A DNA stretch of 64,000 nucleotides from Anomalospiza imberbis (GCF_031753505.1 NC_089691.1:15846085-15910084), one strand, 5' to 3'; counted from the stretch's first letter, positions 39,779 to 55,172 are shown. Numbers and translations: made by a program. The notes: generated by a model from the letters alone, not told the origin.

Positions 39779-41940
39779 CCTGCCTTTTGTCCAGAAAGAT
39801 CAGCAGCAGTCAACCACAAGCAGCACTGAGCTCTTCCTTCTTAGGGCACCTGCTGCTCAGGGACCACTGCAGGGAGGAAAGGAGGAATATTTAACTGCTC
39901 ACTGTGTTGTTGCTCTGGGTTTGGTTTTGTAACATGTAATAAATATTTCATTACTCCTTAGCACCAGATGATTTAGGAAAAATCTAAACCAACCAAATGA
40001 GCATCTCTTATCATTGCTGCTTTTACAGCCAGAAAACCAGTTACACACCAACAATGTGGGAGGGAAGGTGTGGGGAGGAGGCCAGAGCAGCCAGCACTGG
40101 TCTTGGGAGAGGGGCCAGAGGCCCCAGCAATGGGCATGAGACTAGAAGAAAAAAATAAAAATCAGGTTATTTTGCACTAGGAAAATGTATCAGGTTGTCC
40201 CTCTGCTGATGCTGATTTGCCTGCTACAAGAGAGGGCCACAGGTGGGGTGACTCACAGCCCCAGCATTTGGGGTTTTAATTGCAAACTCTCCTGAGCAGA
40301 TGTGGCTGCTCTGCAAACAGCTGAACACTGCTGGCTTTTCACTGCTCACACACACAAGCAGTATTAATTGGCAGTCTCAGGAAACTGTTCCCAGCCACCT
40401 AACAGTGCCTTTTCTGGTTGTTTCAGAGAAATTTGATACTTGTTACCAGAAAGAGCTTCTTGTGCTTTGGTTCCTGATAGCCATCCTACATCTTTCCAGG
40501 GATACCCTTACAGTCTGACCATATGCAGATCATTGTGCACACACCCACTGTTTTCCTGCTGCCTGGACAATTCCCGCTCTGTGGGTGCTTGATTTGTTGC
40601 CTCTCCCTCAGTCCATGCTTTACAGGCCCTGATGAATGCACATTGGCCACCCACTCTCCAGCCACAGTCATCCTTTGTGAGTGGCAAATGAGAAAAAGGC
40701 AGGATCCTGGGAAGCCACCCCAGTGTCACCTACTCCTCTCTCAGAAGAGGTGTCCAGCTGATTTGTTGCAGAGAAAATGACTACACCATGACCATGCCTG
40801 GGTTTACACACGTGGGCAGTGAAGAGCACAAACAAGTCCTTCTGCCTGCAGCAGCTCATGTCCTGTCTGCTCAGCCCACCTGTGATGTTGGGGATGGGTC
40901 AGAGCAACGGGGATCCTCTGGGAGAAACACTCCTACATGCCAACCTGCCCTGTGCTCAGAGATCAGGCTGGGTTTGAGCACAAGCAATGCAAACAGCTCC
41001 TGGGTCCTTACACACCAGCACAGCACCGATTTGGAGGTCAGAGACTGAACCAGCCTCTCACTCAAGCAGCCCAAGATCACAAGAATAGTATTTCCTGACC
41101 TAAGGGTAAATATCTACTTCAGCAATGTGACCAAAGGGGAGAGAAAACCCACTAGAGCAGCCTGCAGAGGAAGAAAGCCCCTTCCTCTGCCCAGCCACCG
41201 AGCTACCACCCAAGCCATGCCTGCCCACAGCACCAGCTCCAAACCCTGCCAGGACCTCTCACTACCTCTGTTATTAGGAACAAACTCCAGCAGCTTTGCA
41301 GCACAAGCAGTGAGTGTTAGATGATTTTGGCACTTGCTGGAAGATTTCTCCTGTAAAGAGGCTCAAGTATTGCTGCGTAAGTATGGGAAGGCAAAACATC
41401 AATCCCTTTGGTTAAGCCAGCTGGAGATATAGAGGCTCTAGATCAAGCACTGGAGATCTCCTCTTTCCACTGTCCCAGACTACATCCAGTAGCAGATTTA
41501 TTGGAGAGACAAAGCACAGGCTCTGAGTCGCTCTCTGAAATACATGGATGTGCTTTTTTATCCTCTCAAACCCTGAGTATATTTCTTTTCTATGATTCAC
41601 TCTGCCAGCTAGGCACACTTCTTTGACATACATGAAAGACCTAAAATGCTATTATGGCTGCTCCTACTTTCTGAAACGCTGCAGTGCACAATGCTAAAAA
41701 AGGAAAGCAGACCCAGGATTTGGGACTTGCCATGATGACTTCCCCCTTGTGCTTTCCAAACTACACCTTCCTTTTTCAACCTGCCACCACAGAGCAAGCC
41801 TAGATGCAGGTACATCAGAAGATACCTTGCCACAGCCTGCTTCACTTGCTATCTTTCTTTGTATAGGGGTATCCATCTAACATTCACATATCACCCTTCC
41901 ACCTGTCCCCCCTTGCATCTCTCCCCTTTTGCATTAACAA

Positions 41941-42040
41941 CACAGAATTCTTTGGGTTGGAAGGGACCTCAAAGATCATCCAGTTCCACCCCCTCTGTCA
42001 TGGGCAGGCACACCTCCCACTAGACCAGGTGGCTCAGCTG
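41941..42040 (-). mobile_element. CR1 LINE, very short 3' fragment
   Basis: About 100 bp match the reverse complement of the CR1 3' end: cagaattctttgggttggaa, then gggacctcaaagatcatccag, then catgggcaggcacacctcccactagaccagg. Similarity stops after ggctcag, so this is a severely 5'-truncated copy on the minus strand. It is better conserved than most flanking sequence and is diagnostic of sauropsid, mainly bird, DNA. Confidence 0.9.
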
Positions 42041-45000
42041 TGATTCCAATCAGGAAATTCTGCTCCTGCCTACAAGTTTCTTTCTCCTGTGTGTCTCCTC
42101 CTGGCTGGTCCCTCCTCTGCAGCTGATGTGCTGGCAAGTAACCCCAAGATGGAGCCACCTGACAAGAGCACAGAAAACCTGGAACTTTTTCCACCTTTGA
42201 TCTTATTTTACCTAAGCAAGCCATTAGCAGAGTGAGTTTGTGACAGATCCAACACAGTAAGCTAGCCCTGCTGGGTATCTTTCTGCATATGATCAAACAG
42301 ATACAGGGCCCTAATTTTTAATGCTAATAAAAATATGACTTTGATCTTAGAAGAATAGAGAAGCCAGCACAAAACAGGAGCAAGAAATAGCAATGATGAA
42401 ATACTAGGCCAGTGACTGAGGATGGGCTGAGGGGTGATTGCTGCTCTGAGAAACCTCCCTGGTGACTTCTGCTGTGCCGGGAACCTTGCCTGGTGAGGTC
42501 TGCTGGGTAAAACACATCATTGTGATGTGGCAGCTTTCAGCAGAGAGCCCAGCATCATGCTGCCTGTGGTAAAAGTGCAGCTGCTCTGTTAATAAAACAG
42601 AAAAAACAAACCCATAAAAATACTAGCAGAAATACAGCTAGGAAATAAATCCAGGAGACAGAAAGAATGGAGGCTGTGTAGAATGGGCAGAGGGAGAAGC
42701 AAAGCTCCCCAGCACTGGATGCCCCTTTGGGTGCCCAGAAATCCCTTTACTCCCAGGCTGTACTCTGCAGCTGGATTATCTCCTCCTCCTCTCCCTGGCC
42801 CTAACACCTTCCTTATTCCCTCCCAGTCCCAGTCCCTGTCTGATTAACTTCAAGTCCTGAGGGCCATTAACACAACCACTTACACAGCCTGCTCCAGCAA
42901 ACCCTGCTAGCAAGGGCCTGGCCAGAGGGGCACTCTGAGACATGTTTGCTCTGACTGCTGCAGGAACTCTCTGTAAATGCAACAGACATGGCTTGGCCTT
43001 GCCCTTTCACTCCACTAGTGCAGTACATGTGGTACATACAGTGCATTGCTGCTCTGAGACCTCAAAAATTCTTAACCCAGGAAAAAGGATCGAGGGAAGG
43101 TCTTCCTTCTCCTCTGGAGCATCACAAGCAGTCTTGGAAAGCAACATTTTCACTCCTTTTTTTCTGTTGGATGGAAAACAGCACATGGTCTATGGAAGCC
43201 TGTGAGAGTTAATGTGACACAGCTTCTGAGACATTACCTCCCATCCCTTCATGCCTCAAGACCTTGGTGTGCTGCAGTAGAGGAGGGAGGTGGGAAGCTG
43301 GAGAACATCACAGGTCCTTCTCCATGAGACACCCATGTCCAGACCCTTGGAAAAATCAGGAACATGCTGGGATATGATCCTACTAGAATTTATATTTATT
43401 TCAGAATAGTCTGAGGACAAGTTCCAGAACTTCAGTGTTCAGAGCCTAACGGAAAGGAAGTAAAAAAAGACAGTTTGGGGTATGGATATTACACATCTAT
43501 TTCCTAATGGCTGCAAAGCCCTAAGCCTCCTGCTCTGTCACCATCACAGGTATGCAAAACCTCTCATTCAATCATCTCCAAAAGACATCTGATACTGTAT
43601 TTATTTGATAATTTTTTAAAAAGTGCAAAATCTCTTACAAGGTCTACAAGGGAGCGTTCACAAACAATTCCTAGGTGCCCAAAATAAAGGATTGTATAGA
43701 AGTGATGGTTTTACACTGCTGATCAATGTGGCCAGTGCCCCTTTGACCAGGAAAACTCTGCCAGCCCCTCCTGAGGAGTAACTAACAGCACAGAACCTCT
43801 TTTCACCACCTGGGCCAGTGTTATTTGGACAGTTCAGCACTCTGAAGATCAGTAACGCTTATTGCTGCTGACACTACCCAAATATCTCCATTCTTGGACT
43901 AGGGGCTAGGGATGGCCCAGTATATTGTGGGTTTGGAGATCCCAGGCACAACCTAAGGACAGTTACATATCCATAAACTAACTGATCCACAAATAGGGGT
44001 GAGGGACAAGGTGGGAACAAAAGATGGTCTGTGCTGGGGGTTCTGGGATTCAGGCAAGTCCTTGCTGTCCAAGAAGCCTATTTGTCTGTTCCCTCTGTGC
44101 TGCATTTCCCATTTGTGAAGGAGAGTAACAGCACTTTGTTTCTCTCCAGAAGCGGCTACATGCACGAAAAGACTGAGAGCCTCTCACAGACTAGGATGGT
44201 GAATATCCAAGAAGAAAAGCAAGCTACTTTTAGAGACACTTTTAAATCACTACTTGTACTATTTCCATCTCTGTGTTCCTATTCCAGGCAGACCTTACAG
44301 ACTCAGAAGCCAATCATCTTTCCTGGTTAATACAGCAGCAGTTCATGCTGATTTAAAAATATTAAACAATCATAGCTAAAGGTCTCCTACTGACACTTCA
44401 GATGTCCAAACAAGAAATCCAAGCTTCTCTGAATTCTTTTTTAAGGCAAAAAAAAAAAGCACATCTACCATCACTGGTGTTATTTTTGCATCATTTTCAT
44501 CATTAAACTCTGCCTCTCCTCCATGTCACAACCTATTTTAAAAACAGTTCTTACTGAGCAGAAGTGGCAGACAAATGAATAGAGAATCAAGGACTCCTGG
44601 TGTGTCCCAGCCTCTGTGAAAATGTTGAATTCAGCCTGGCAGAGTTAGCAGGGGAGGGAATGTCTTTGATGGGAATGAACAAGATGGCAAGAAATGAAGA
44701 GGAGCTCTCAGGCAGACAAGGCTGAAATGGTGAGTCCTGCTGTGGGCATCCCATATGCCCACGCTGCCCCTGCCAAGAGCTGAGGAAACCACCAGCCCCC
44801 AAACCAGAGGGCTGCTGTCTGAATCAACATGAAATTGCACTGCTGGAGCAGAAGAGGAAGCAGATGCAGGTCTGAGCAATATTTCTTTTCCAAGGAAAGC
44901 ACATTTTCAAAGCAGCCCACTAAGAGACGTGACCTACTACACACCATGGCTCTGGCTAAGTACAACTTGTTGTGTTTGAAATTTTCCCTTATTCTGTGCA

Positions 45001-46434
45001 TCTGCCATGAGTTCCAAGAAACAAACAAAAAGAAAGAAAACACTCCAGATTTTAAGAAAATCTGTGTAAGAGCCAAATACATCTCTGATCCAGTAAAAGA
45101 GAAGCTGTCTCCTTCAGACAGCACTTGAAAAAGGTTCAATCAATCAGTCAAGCCAGAACAGAATTTGCTTCTAGATAGAAAAACAAGAGAAAAGGTGTGA
45201 AACTGTAGTGCACGTCCTCCTCCACCTCACATTTCCTGCTAAATTGAGTAATATCAGATTTTACAAGGGCATGTTGTTCGGAGCTGGAGGAGAAAGTTTA
45301 GTAAAAGGTAGTTTGTTCTGAGGAAACAAACTACTGCAAGAAAGCAGCATTTCAACTTTCCATGCCCACCACCAGGCAGAGACACAGGAATATACCTTCA
45401 CAGGATGGCTGGTATGTACCTGGAATAGCTGAGAATGTCTGTCTGCTCCTTCAAAGACATCTGGGAAATTCATCTGCAATAACATCATTCCACTGAGGTG
45501 ATTTACTATTATTTAAATAAAGGCTAAAATTAAAATTATGTTAAAATTATCCAGTCAGTTTCCCACAGTTCTAATCTTTGGACCCAGTTTCTGTCAGGAG
45601 GCTGAAAACAAAGGGGCAAATCTTGCAAATTATCTGAGGCATCACAGAGATGGGATGAAAGCCCCGTGGGGAAATACCCCCAAGGTTGGCTTCGTGCAAG
45701 CAAGTGCTCAGATTTCCAGGCTTGGAGCAAATTCACTTGACAGGGAAGGCTGGAGGAAGCAGTGACCTTTTCTCAGCTTTAGGCTGTAAGCATAAATGAA
45801 ACCCAGCTAGGGCAGTCATGGGACACACAGCCTGTGTGCAGTGTGGGTAGGGCCCGCACTGGCATCTGCCAAGGGACAATTAGCTGCTTGCATGAAATTA
45901 GGCATGAAGTTCAACCATGGTTTTCAAGATAAGGGAAAGGCCATTGGCTGGCTGACAGGCTCTGGAGTTCTCAGTGACCAGACCAAGCCTTGCAACCCAG
46001 GGAGATCTCCTGGGGAAGCGGTGGAAGGACAGGGGTGAGGCACCTGAGCTGAGCACAGCTCGGCACCGGGACCTTCCCCACGCAAACCCCACCGGTGGAG
46101 TGAGAGAAGCAACACCACAACCACGACTGAATCATCCCTGGGGGCACCTGGCTGAGGCAAGGGGGACATCCTGGCTCCCTGAGCGAGTAGTCCTCTGCCC
46201 TTGGTGCCTGTGGCCAGCATGCTGGCTGTCTTTTGCCTTTCGCCTCCTGCCAAGTTTAATTAGAGCTAAAGAACATCCCCCCAAAGCTGCCTGCTGTGAC
46301 CCAGCACCAGCAGCACCCAACTGCACAAATCTTTCCTGTTGGCTCCAGGGCACAGGGAACAAATGCAGACAGATCTAGTCTGATCCAAACACCTTCCCAT
46401 CAGCCTGGAGACGCAGTACTGGTAAACTGGATGT

Positions 46435-46456
46435 AAAAAAAAAAAAAAAAAAAAAA
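46435..46456. repeat. A22 mononucleotide run
   Basis: Twenty-two A in a row, followed by A-rich sequence with aaataaatc. No retroposed gene body or target-site duplication is visible beside it, so I treat it as a simple repeat. Confidence 0.9.
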
Positions 46457-49400
46457 GCAAAAATAAATCAAACAAAAAAACCAACCACCTAAAAAAGCAT
46501 TTTTTTGTGCCTCTGATGGGCTGTGGGGCTTTTTTTGGCCAAAGGTTAGAGATAGTAGTTAGAAACATCCAGCTTTCCTAACAAACCCAAAAGAGTAAGC
46601 TGGGTACCACTATTGTACATTAACTCTCTAAAGTCTGGCAATTTTCAACAAAGCAGTTGCATATGGACCTACATAAAAATCTTCTCCAAAAACACATGCC
46701 TACATATTAAAAACTCTCTCATTTAAGCCAGGAAAGCTGTTTTAAGGATTCCTGTGAAGTGTAGTATATTGCAGGCTGTCTTCAAAAGAAGGAATATTCC
46801 TTTTTCTGCTTTGGGCTTAAGGCAGAATAATTTTAAAGGCTTTGAGTGAATGATGAGCTCTGTGCACTTCTGCTGGGAGGGTCAGAGCCCCCTTCTATCC
46901 TCTTCCCATCAGATTAGCTGTCTCTGCTCCTCTTTTGCTGTGGGTTGTGCAGAAGGATTGCAAGCTGATGCTACAAGAACAGTGACCTGCAGCAGAAGGG
47001 AACGTAACAGTTGGAGTAAATACCCTCTTCAACACACCCCCAGAATATGTTGTCCAAGCTCAAAATCCAGATTTCCTCTGTGTCTTACACTACCTTACGG
47101 TGGCTAAAAATCCAAGAGGAGAGCAGGCTGTGCACAAAGGGAGCAGAACACAGTCCCAAAGAGCAGGAGGGAAGAATTGCCTGCTGCTACATCAGGTAAT
47201 GAGTTTGTCTACACATTTAGAGTTCAAGTTAAACTCCCTGCATAAAGCAGCAAAGCTACTGCAGAACTGAAACACATAATTTCAGAGAAGTGCTTGTAGG
47301 AGCAGAAAAACACTTGAGCATACAGAAAGAGGAAAAGACAAAATGAAATTATTCTTCATAAAAGACAGCTGTGCTAGCATTTGCCTACAGCATTCTGTAT
47401 CCTGGAGCTTCCCTTCTGCTTCTAGGAGCCCTGCAAGACATCACTGAATCCATAACAGTCAAAACCACAAAAAAAAAAAGGGAAAATAAGCTCCCCAAAT
47501 GAGCACAGTGCATTGATTCAATACTCTCATTTTCCCCCTCCCAAAAAGTGTGAGGAGCAAGCTATGTCCTAGAAACAGGTCTGTGCAGATGGCAGATGCC
47601 AGAGCTTGGTGGCAGCTGGGCCACAGTACTCCATGTTACTCTGATCCCATAAAACAGATCTCACATTATGCTGTACATGCACAGACAATCCCACCTCACC
47701 TCAGCCTACAGCATGGATTGCCTTTTTTTTTTTTTTGAACTCAAACATTCCTATTAGAAGCCTCAGCCTACGCTGAAGAATTAGAGATAACTGGTACCTG
47801 CAGAAATTAGAAAGAAAAACACTAATCTTAAATATTGCTTAAATAAAAGCTGCAGAGCTCAGAATGTGGGAATGCAGTCACTTACCTGAAAATTCCCCAA
47901 AATATTTGAATGAAAGGAGCTTGGAGTTTCACTCCTGGTGCTGATTGCTAGGCCAGCACCAGCACAGCCAGCGATGGCTTCTCCCTTGGCATGACACACA
48001 CTGCAGAGGGGGCCCACACAGCCTGCTCCAGAACAGGCAGCCCTGACTGACAGTTATCTCAGAGACAAATGCTTTTCCAGCCCTCTGGAATATCAGCAGC
48101 AAGCTTCCCTGGGAGCTGGATGAGGGAGTAGGCACGCTGGAAGATGGGCAGGGAGCCCACGGGGTGTGCAGGTCAAGGCAGGTGATGCCAGGTACCAGCT
48201 GCACTGGCTCATGCAGCTCCTTTGGCCTCAAAACCTCATGAAGAAGAGGGGGCCAGGCTGAACTGTGACCACACAGGTTTTGTCCAGAAAGCTGAGCCAG
48301 GCTGGGGTGTGCACAAAGGGGAAATGCCAAAAGCAGCACAAACAAGCCCAATCCCCTTTGCTCCACACAGGCAGGGCTTTCTCCAGCAATGCCAATGATA
48401 CTTTGCCATCCAGCCCCTCCTTGCCTGCAGTTTTCAAACTTCAGAGTTTTACACACAATGGTTTCTTGAGTGGGCAAGTATCCTGCCCACACTGACAAGA
48501 GAAGGACAAACTGGTGGGAACCTTTGTTCCAACTCATTTCCAGCCAGGTTTCAGCACTTGGCTTGACCCACGCAGCAGAGAAAGCTGCCAGGCTCCAGCT
48601 GAAACCCTGGCTGTGGGCTCAGAAACTTGGACATTATGCATGCTGTAGCACACAAAATCAGCAATAAAATCTTCCTCACCAGGAAATATTGGGAAAAAAA
48701 TGCCAGGGAAGCTGGCAACAAAAGTTACCTGAGAACTTCAGCACCCCTGCCCATCAGCTCCAGTCCTGGAGAAGATACTTTTGCCTTCACTAACTAAAAG
48801 CCCAAGTGTTTCTCAGAAGCAAAGTTGCCCAAACCTGAACAGAACTGCTGGGCACAAGTCACTTCTTCTGGTTGATGTCTGTCTTTGCAATTTCACTTTT
48901 CTCTCTGATGCTATCTCCCAGGATACACTAAAGCTCCCCTTAAATTTCGGCAGCAAATGGAAATTTTTATTTCCCTTAATCTTTTGAACTGTGACCACTT
49001 CTTTACAAACCATGTACTATTTTTGAGCTTTGTGATTAATTCCTTGGACATTTTTTACAGAAATGTGCTTTAAATGTGCAAAACAAATCCAAATTCTTCC
49101 TGGTACAATGGAGAAGCAAAGAAACTAAAGATAACATCAGGAAAAAAAAACCAACAAAGAAAGACAGAAGCCTTTGCCACATTGCAGGCTAACAGCAAGA
49201 ACATGATAGAATAAAAAGATGCTTATCTTGAGCAATGAGAGCCTGCACAACATGAGTCAGTAAGAGCAAGGCACCCCTCAGCCTGTTTGGGAGATTTCTG
49301 AATGGGGCTGGTAGCTGAGCCTTCTGCTAAGCTGTGCACAAATCCTCTTTGCCTATGGGATGCCATTTGGGTGGGTGACAGAGGCTGCATTTCCTGCTCA

Positions 49401-52400
49401 GGGGCTGCTGCTGAAGAGGGAGAAATGTACCCTGTAGCTACGGAGGGCCACAGGGAAAGCCTCTGAAGCACTGTGTCGAAGGCTGGAATTCAAAAGACTT
49501 TTCTTCCCATATTCTTGGTGCCTGAGAACCAGCATTAACCCCCACCATGCTCCTCAGCTTTACAGGCTCTTCCCAAGAAAGGAAACAACAGAACATCTAG
49601 CTGGCACAGTACTTATGAAGTGACAGCAAGACCCCTTGCAGTAAAATCTCTGTGTGATGCAGAAGGAATTACCCCCACAATTTCACTCCTGTCAGACAGC
49701 AGAGCACAGCACAGGGGGTGCTGTTCTGCTGATGCCAGAGTGTCATTTCCATTAGTGTTAATAGGAACTACTGATAGAAGCAGCAGCCAAGAAGCCAAAA
49801 AGCCTCCAGTCTTGATGAGTGCCTTTGATGAGTACAGAACTGCATTAAGTCAGTCCCAGCAGCTGTACCAGGCAAATGAACACGGCTGTGAGAATGAGAA
49901 AAGAGCCAGGACTCAGGCTCCAAAGAAGGGCTGGATCCCAGCTGGGATGGGGCATTGCAACTGGAGCAGCACAAATGGCCAGTGAAGTGCCAGCAATGGC
50001 ACAAGCTAAACCCCACTCCAGCGTCCACGTGGCAGTCAATCAGTTCTCAGCAGCAAGCTTGAAGGAACCAGGTGGCCACTGCAGCATTTCTTGCAGCTAC
50101 TCCGTGAACAGCTACTGCCAACAACCACCAAGCTCCTTGGGATAGGGCACAGAAAAGCATTTCGATCCCCAGTGGAAACATAAGATAGTTCACAAGAAAG
50201 AGGAGGTTTGAAAAAACCAGGGCTTGGGATCAGAAGATGACATAACAAAAACCAAAAGGTGGGCCATGAGAAAACTGCATGTATGGAAGTACAGGGGCTT
50301 AAAATTTAAAGATGTTGTTTTGGTCCCTCTTAGGGTCCAGCAGTTCCGACTGAGAGAAAAGGTCATCATTACAACCATCACTTCAAGTCATCGAAGATGT
50401 TTTGGATAAGCAAAGGCCTAGAGAAAATTCATTCCCAAGATATTAAAATAGATTTTTATTAATTAAAGAAAAAGCCAGATACAAATCACAATCCCCTGAG
50501 AATGGATAAACTAGATTGTCAAGGTTATTTTCTTCAAAACAGTTTAACAAGCAGGTGCTGAGCTGGTGGTGGCCATCTCCCTAGTGTGCCACACAAGGTG
50601 AGTCGCTGGCACAGCCTTGGCACCTACAATTTGCAGCAAAACCATCAGGTCTCACAGCAGATCCCCTGCCAGTTCTAAGTGCCTACCCACCACCTCCACC
50701 ACTCGTTTCTCATCAGCTCTCCACAGACAGCAACAGATAATTTCATCCTGTTACTTATGCTACAGAAATTTAGACTCGAGGAAGAATAGGCATAAAAACA
50801 TTACATCATTTAAGCAACCAACTTAGCTGACTACATCAAAATTCTGCAAGAGCAACAGACCTTTAATTAAACTAACTAGCCCTGGGCCAAAGAAAACTTC
50901 TTTCCTGCTGATTCATTTGATAGGAGGTGATGGTGCCGCAATTACTGTCACAATTCAAAGCACTTCTGAGTACTTGCCCACAGCTCACTCAAATCCCTTT
51001 GGCTGCAAATGCCTCTGCAGAAGCCTGGCCTACCCAGGCACCTGCCTTGTCCCATTCACACCCAGGTCAGCTCCAGGGCCTGCTTTTGTGCTGATAACCT
51101 GAGACTCATAGCCTCCCTTTACCATTTGGTGCAAAAATGAAAATAATAGAAAACCCAACCAGGCCTAGCCCCAAGGTGCTCATAACTCGAATAATTTCAG
51201 ATGGTAAGCCATGACAGCCAGGAGCAGTCCCCTTCACAGGGCTGTGCCAAGGACACAAGTCTGTGTCCCTTGGGCAGGGACTGATGCTGAGCTCTGGAAG
51301 GGGAGCCCAAGCTTGTGCCAAGAGGGCCGTGACAAGCTGGGCACAGAGGAAAGAGAAAGCAACCACTCCCCCAGCACCACTTGCTGCCCTCAGGTTTGCC
51401 AGATGTCTCAGGAGAAGCCAGATTCTTCACAGGAGCACACTGCTGCAGGGAAGAGACACAGCTCTGTACAACCCAGAGTGAAGCTCCATCATGTGGCACC
51501 GGTCCAGCCCACACAAGGCTTCATCTTCTACTACACACTGAAGTGAACTGCAGTTTTAGATGCTTTTTTCTTTGCTTCTGAAAAGAAGCTAATTAGAGTG
51601 GAAAAGATCTCTACGACTTTCACATATACAACTCCTGTATTTCAGACTTTAATTTGTGTTATGCAACTACCACACACACACTGTACTTGAAATTATATAG
51701 CATGTAACCTAATCCAACACTACTAACAGCACCAGGTAGTTAAATCATGCTGTGCTAAACAAGGAAAACAATTTTGTGTAAGCATGGCAAATTCTGCCTT
51801 GCACCTTGGTCAAAGTGGCACCTACCACCAATTATCAGATTGGTAAAATGTATCTGTTATTTAGGGTAATGGCTTAACTTAGCATGTAAAGTGCAAGGCT
51901 GGGGGTGCACTAAGTACTCACACAGTGCAGGGAAAGGGCACCTTGGTGGCACCGATCACCCAGGAAACCCCCGAGAAGGGGAGCAGGAGCAAAGGCAACA
52001 AATGTGAGCCCAGGGCAGGGCTGTAAGAAACAAAGAGCTCCCTCGGGAAGGCTTTGAGGACAAGACTCCTCAAAGTATGGAAAAATCTGCTGAAAAAAAA
52101 CCCAACCAACTCATTGCCACTCACATTCACGGCAAGAAATTAAAAGTATGTGTTACAGCAAGGGAGCCAGGCTGGATACCGGAGAAAAAGCCCTGTCCCA
52201 GTAAGGATGCAGATGCACAGGAGGAGCTGACCCTGGAACTCACGTCCCCACATCCCCATTGGGACCGGCTGGACAAGTGCCACCAGGAACAACCTGGGCG
52301 TGCTCAATCCAGCTTTAAGAGAGGAAGATGTTCAGATAGCCTAGGTCCTTCCAGCCCTGTTTTTACAGGATTTCTCCTCTTCACTCCAGCTGCCCTGCCA

Positions 52401-55172
52401 TACCTCACAAGAGGCATCCTGCAGCCAATGCTGCTCTGCAGCAGCCCCCGCAAGAGGCACAGGCTATATTTATTCTGGTACATTGCAGTGGGAAGCTTTA
52501 ATCTGTGTAATCGCCTCAGAGAAGATTTCATTCAGTGAGGGGAAAGCAATTACTGTTTCATTTGCAACTAGTTGCCTTCCCAGGGTCTTAATCTATCAGA
52601 GTTGGAGGGTCCTGTCAGCCCCTGCACCTGCCTGGGCAGTTTTTGTGAGATAGGTTTATGCTTCTGATAAAAGCATCTGCTGATACTCAAGGTTTTCAGC
52701 CCCTGTTTGAAGCAATTTTTCTCCTCCCAGATGCTACTGCTTTTATCTGACAGCATACACCCTGCATGAAGAAAACAACTGGATATAATCCTAGATTAAA
52801 GGGATTGTAATGCAGAATTAAATACAAGCACCACCCTTCATAGGGTTTGCTGTCGTCATCCACCAAGCACAGAGCTCAGCCATTTGGGAGGTGGTCAGGT
52901 GGTGGTGGCATTTCAGATAGTCTCTGCAGCTCCTGACTTCTCGAGACAGGCATTTACACCTCCCCACAGACGCAGGAGGAAAGAAAAAAAAAAAACACCC
53001 AAAATAAAAAAAACAAAACTAACCCAGCAACAAAACAAACAAATCTTTATGTTTCCATAGGATGCTGCATTGAAATCCCTTTAAGATTTCACTTCAAAAA
53101 CTAGCAACTAAAATCCAAATTCTCAGCAGGACTCTGCACATGTTGGAGCTAATGCACCTCAGTGCTAGGAAGGTTTGTGATCCCACAACAACCATGCCAG
53201 GAACCAGAGGAACGTAACTGAGGCTCAAATCACACAAGAAAAAAGTCCCAAGGAAATAACATTCACTGCCTACTGCAGCAAGGACCCCAATAGCAGAGCA
53301 ATGCAAAAGCCCACCACGAAATCTTTATGACTTTATCGTACATCAGGAAAGACACCATATACTTATATGCACAGCTGCATGCTTGGGGAAAAAAAAAAGG
53401 CACTTTAATCTTCTGCTTTTTTCCAGCCTGGCAGCCAAAGCAGTTTGACATGATAAAGAGACTTGAGAGTTGTGAAAACTACATATTAAAAGGAGAAAAT
53501 TTCTAACTGTCTTTCTCTTGTAAATTGTGGCAGCCAAAAAATCCAACCCTAAAATAAAGACGTGCCTGAAGGTAGCAATTTTACAATCAGCAACAGAATG
53601 ATTTATATCACTGCTGTCATCTTTGTTGGGGAAAAGGAAGCCAGGTATTGTGATCATTAGCTTTTTGATACAGATGATATTTTTAAACGAGGAAAAACAC
53701 ATGCATTTTAATCAGGAACTGAAGGAAATTGCCCCAAAATACTAACAGAAGAATCTGCAGCTCACGCCAAGATTTGCAAACACAGGAGATGAATATTAAG
53801 GTGACAAACATCATCAGTGACATCCCGAGCTGCTGCATATCCCTGGGTGCATGTGTGGGAGCTCACTCACCCTGGAACACGGGATCCCAAAATATACATC
53901 CTCATGCCACAGGCGCCAAGCAGGCATAGCCTGGAAACTGGCTCCAGTCCCACTGCAGCCTGTGGGTTTCCAGGTGCTGCTCTCACACAGCAAGGTGCCA
54001 TCCTCCCACCCAGACTGCCAGAGCCCACACAGCACTGGGGCTGCCCAGTTCCCACTGATGGCACGCACAAAGCCTTGGGTACCACTGAGAGACAGCGGCA
54101 CCAGCCTCTTCTCTTAAGAAAACAACTAAGAGCCAAGATGTTACTGCCTCTTTTCCCCAGAAAAGTTCCAGAAGCAAAGCCTGGCCTACCTGGTACTCAA
54201 TCTCTAAGCTCCTGCCTATGCCTTGGCAGACACACATGAAGTCTCATGTGTAAAAGAGAGGAAGCTGCTGCTGTCAAAGGATTAAAAATCAACTGAACTT
54301 GACCTTTAATGCATCAATGTGGCTTCTCATGCTTCCATTCCCCAGTGTAACCATAATCATATTTGTTGCTGAGAAGCAGGAAACTGTTTTCAGAGACCAG
54401 TTAACATCCAGGCTTCCACAAGCCTGGGTGATCTGACAGCAAGGGCACCAGCACAGGTTTTCTTAAGCCCAATGGATCAGGTTTGAAATTGGGATGCATT
54501 TTAAAACCACAGAACAGAATGTCCTGCAGATGACATCAGCAGCACATCAAGCTTCACTGAATGTTAGCAGAGAAGAGCAGCAGAGGAAGCACTGAAAGTG
54601 CTCAGCTGAGACAGAAAGTCCTTGTACAGGAACTCCAAGACAAACAACAAATCTCTGGTCACAAACACCCTCAGAGCTCCATACAGATGATGAAGAAGAC
54701 AGAGATTAAGTCTAAAAGGCTGATTTTTGCCTCCTGTCCCCACCTATTTTAATAGAATACAGGAAAGATTCAGCTTGTATTGGAGTAAGTTTTGTTTATA
54801 AATCCCACAAATCCCACACAATATGCAAAAAAACTCTCCTCCAGAGAAAAAGCTGTGTCACCTCCCAGTTCACAGCTTGCACTGACAGCCATGTAATCTC
54901 AGCCTGCATACAGCAGTTTCAGACATTCAACAAGGATTCCTCAGGCTGACACGGATGCACTGAGCATGTCCAGCAGTCCAGCACTGTGCCATGCCTGTGG
55001 GAGTAGCCAGCAGTCATTCTGCAGCATTCAGCTCATGGATCAGCAGTCCTTCCTCTCAGTCTGAGTATTTCTGGCCCTGTGGGTCTGCAATCCCTCCATG
55101 CTGCCTGCCCTCCCATGTTTGCCATTGAAAAGTGCTGATAGCACCAGAAGTTGCACTGTTTTCTGAAAGTGA

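Noticed and set aside
46435..46456. A22 run as the tail of a processed pseudogene
   Set aside because: No coding similarity upstream on either strand and no flanking target-site duplication.
47929..48537. 202-codon minus-strand open frame with hydrophobic stretches
   Set aside because: No recognisable family. Leucine and serine richness follows from local C+T composition. No promoter, splice or poly(A) context visible.
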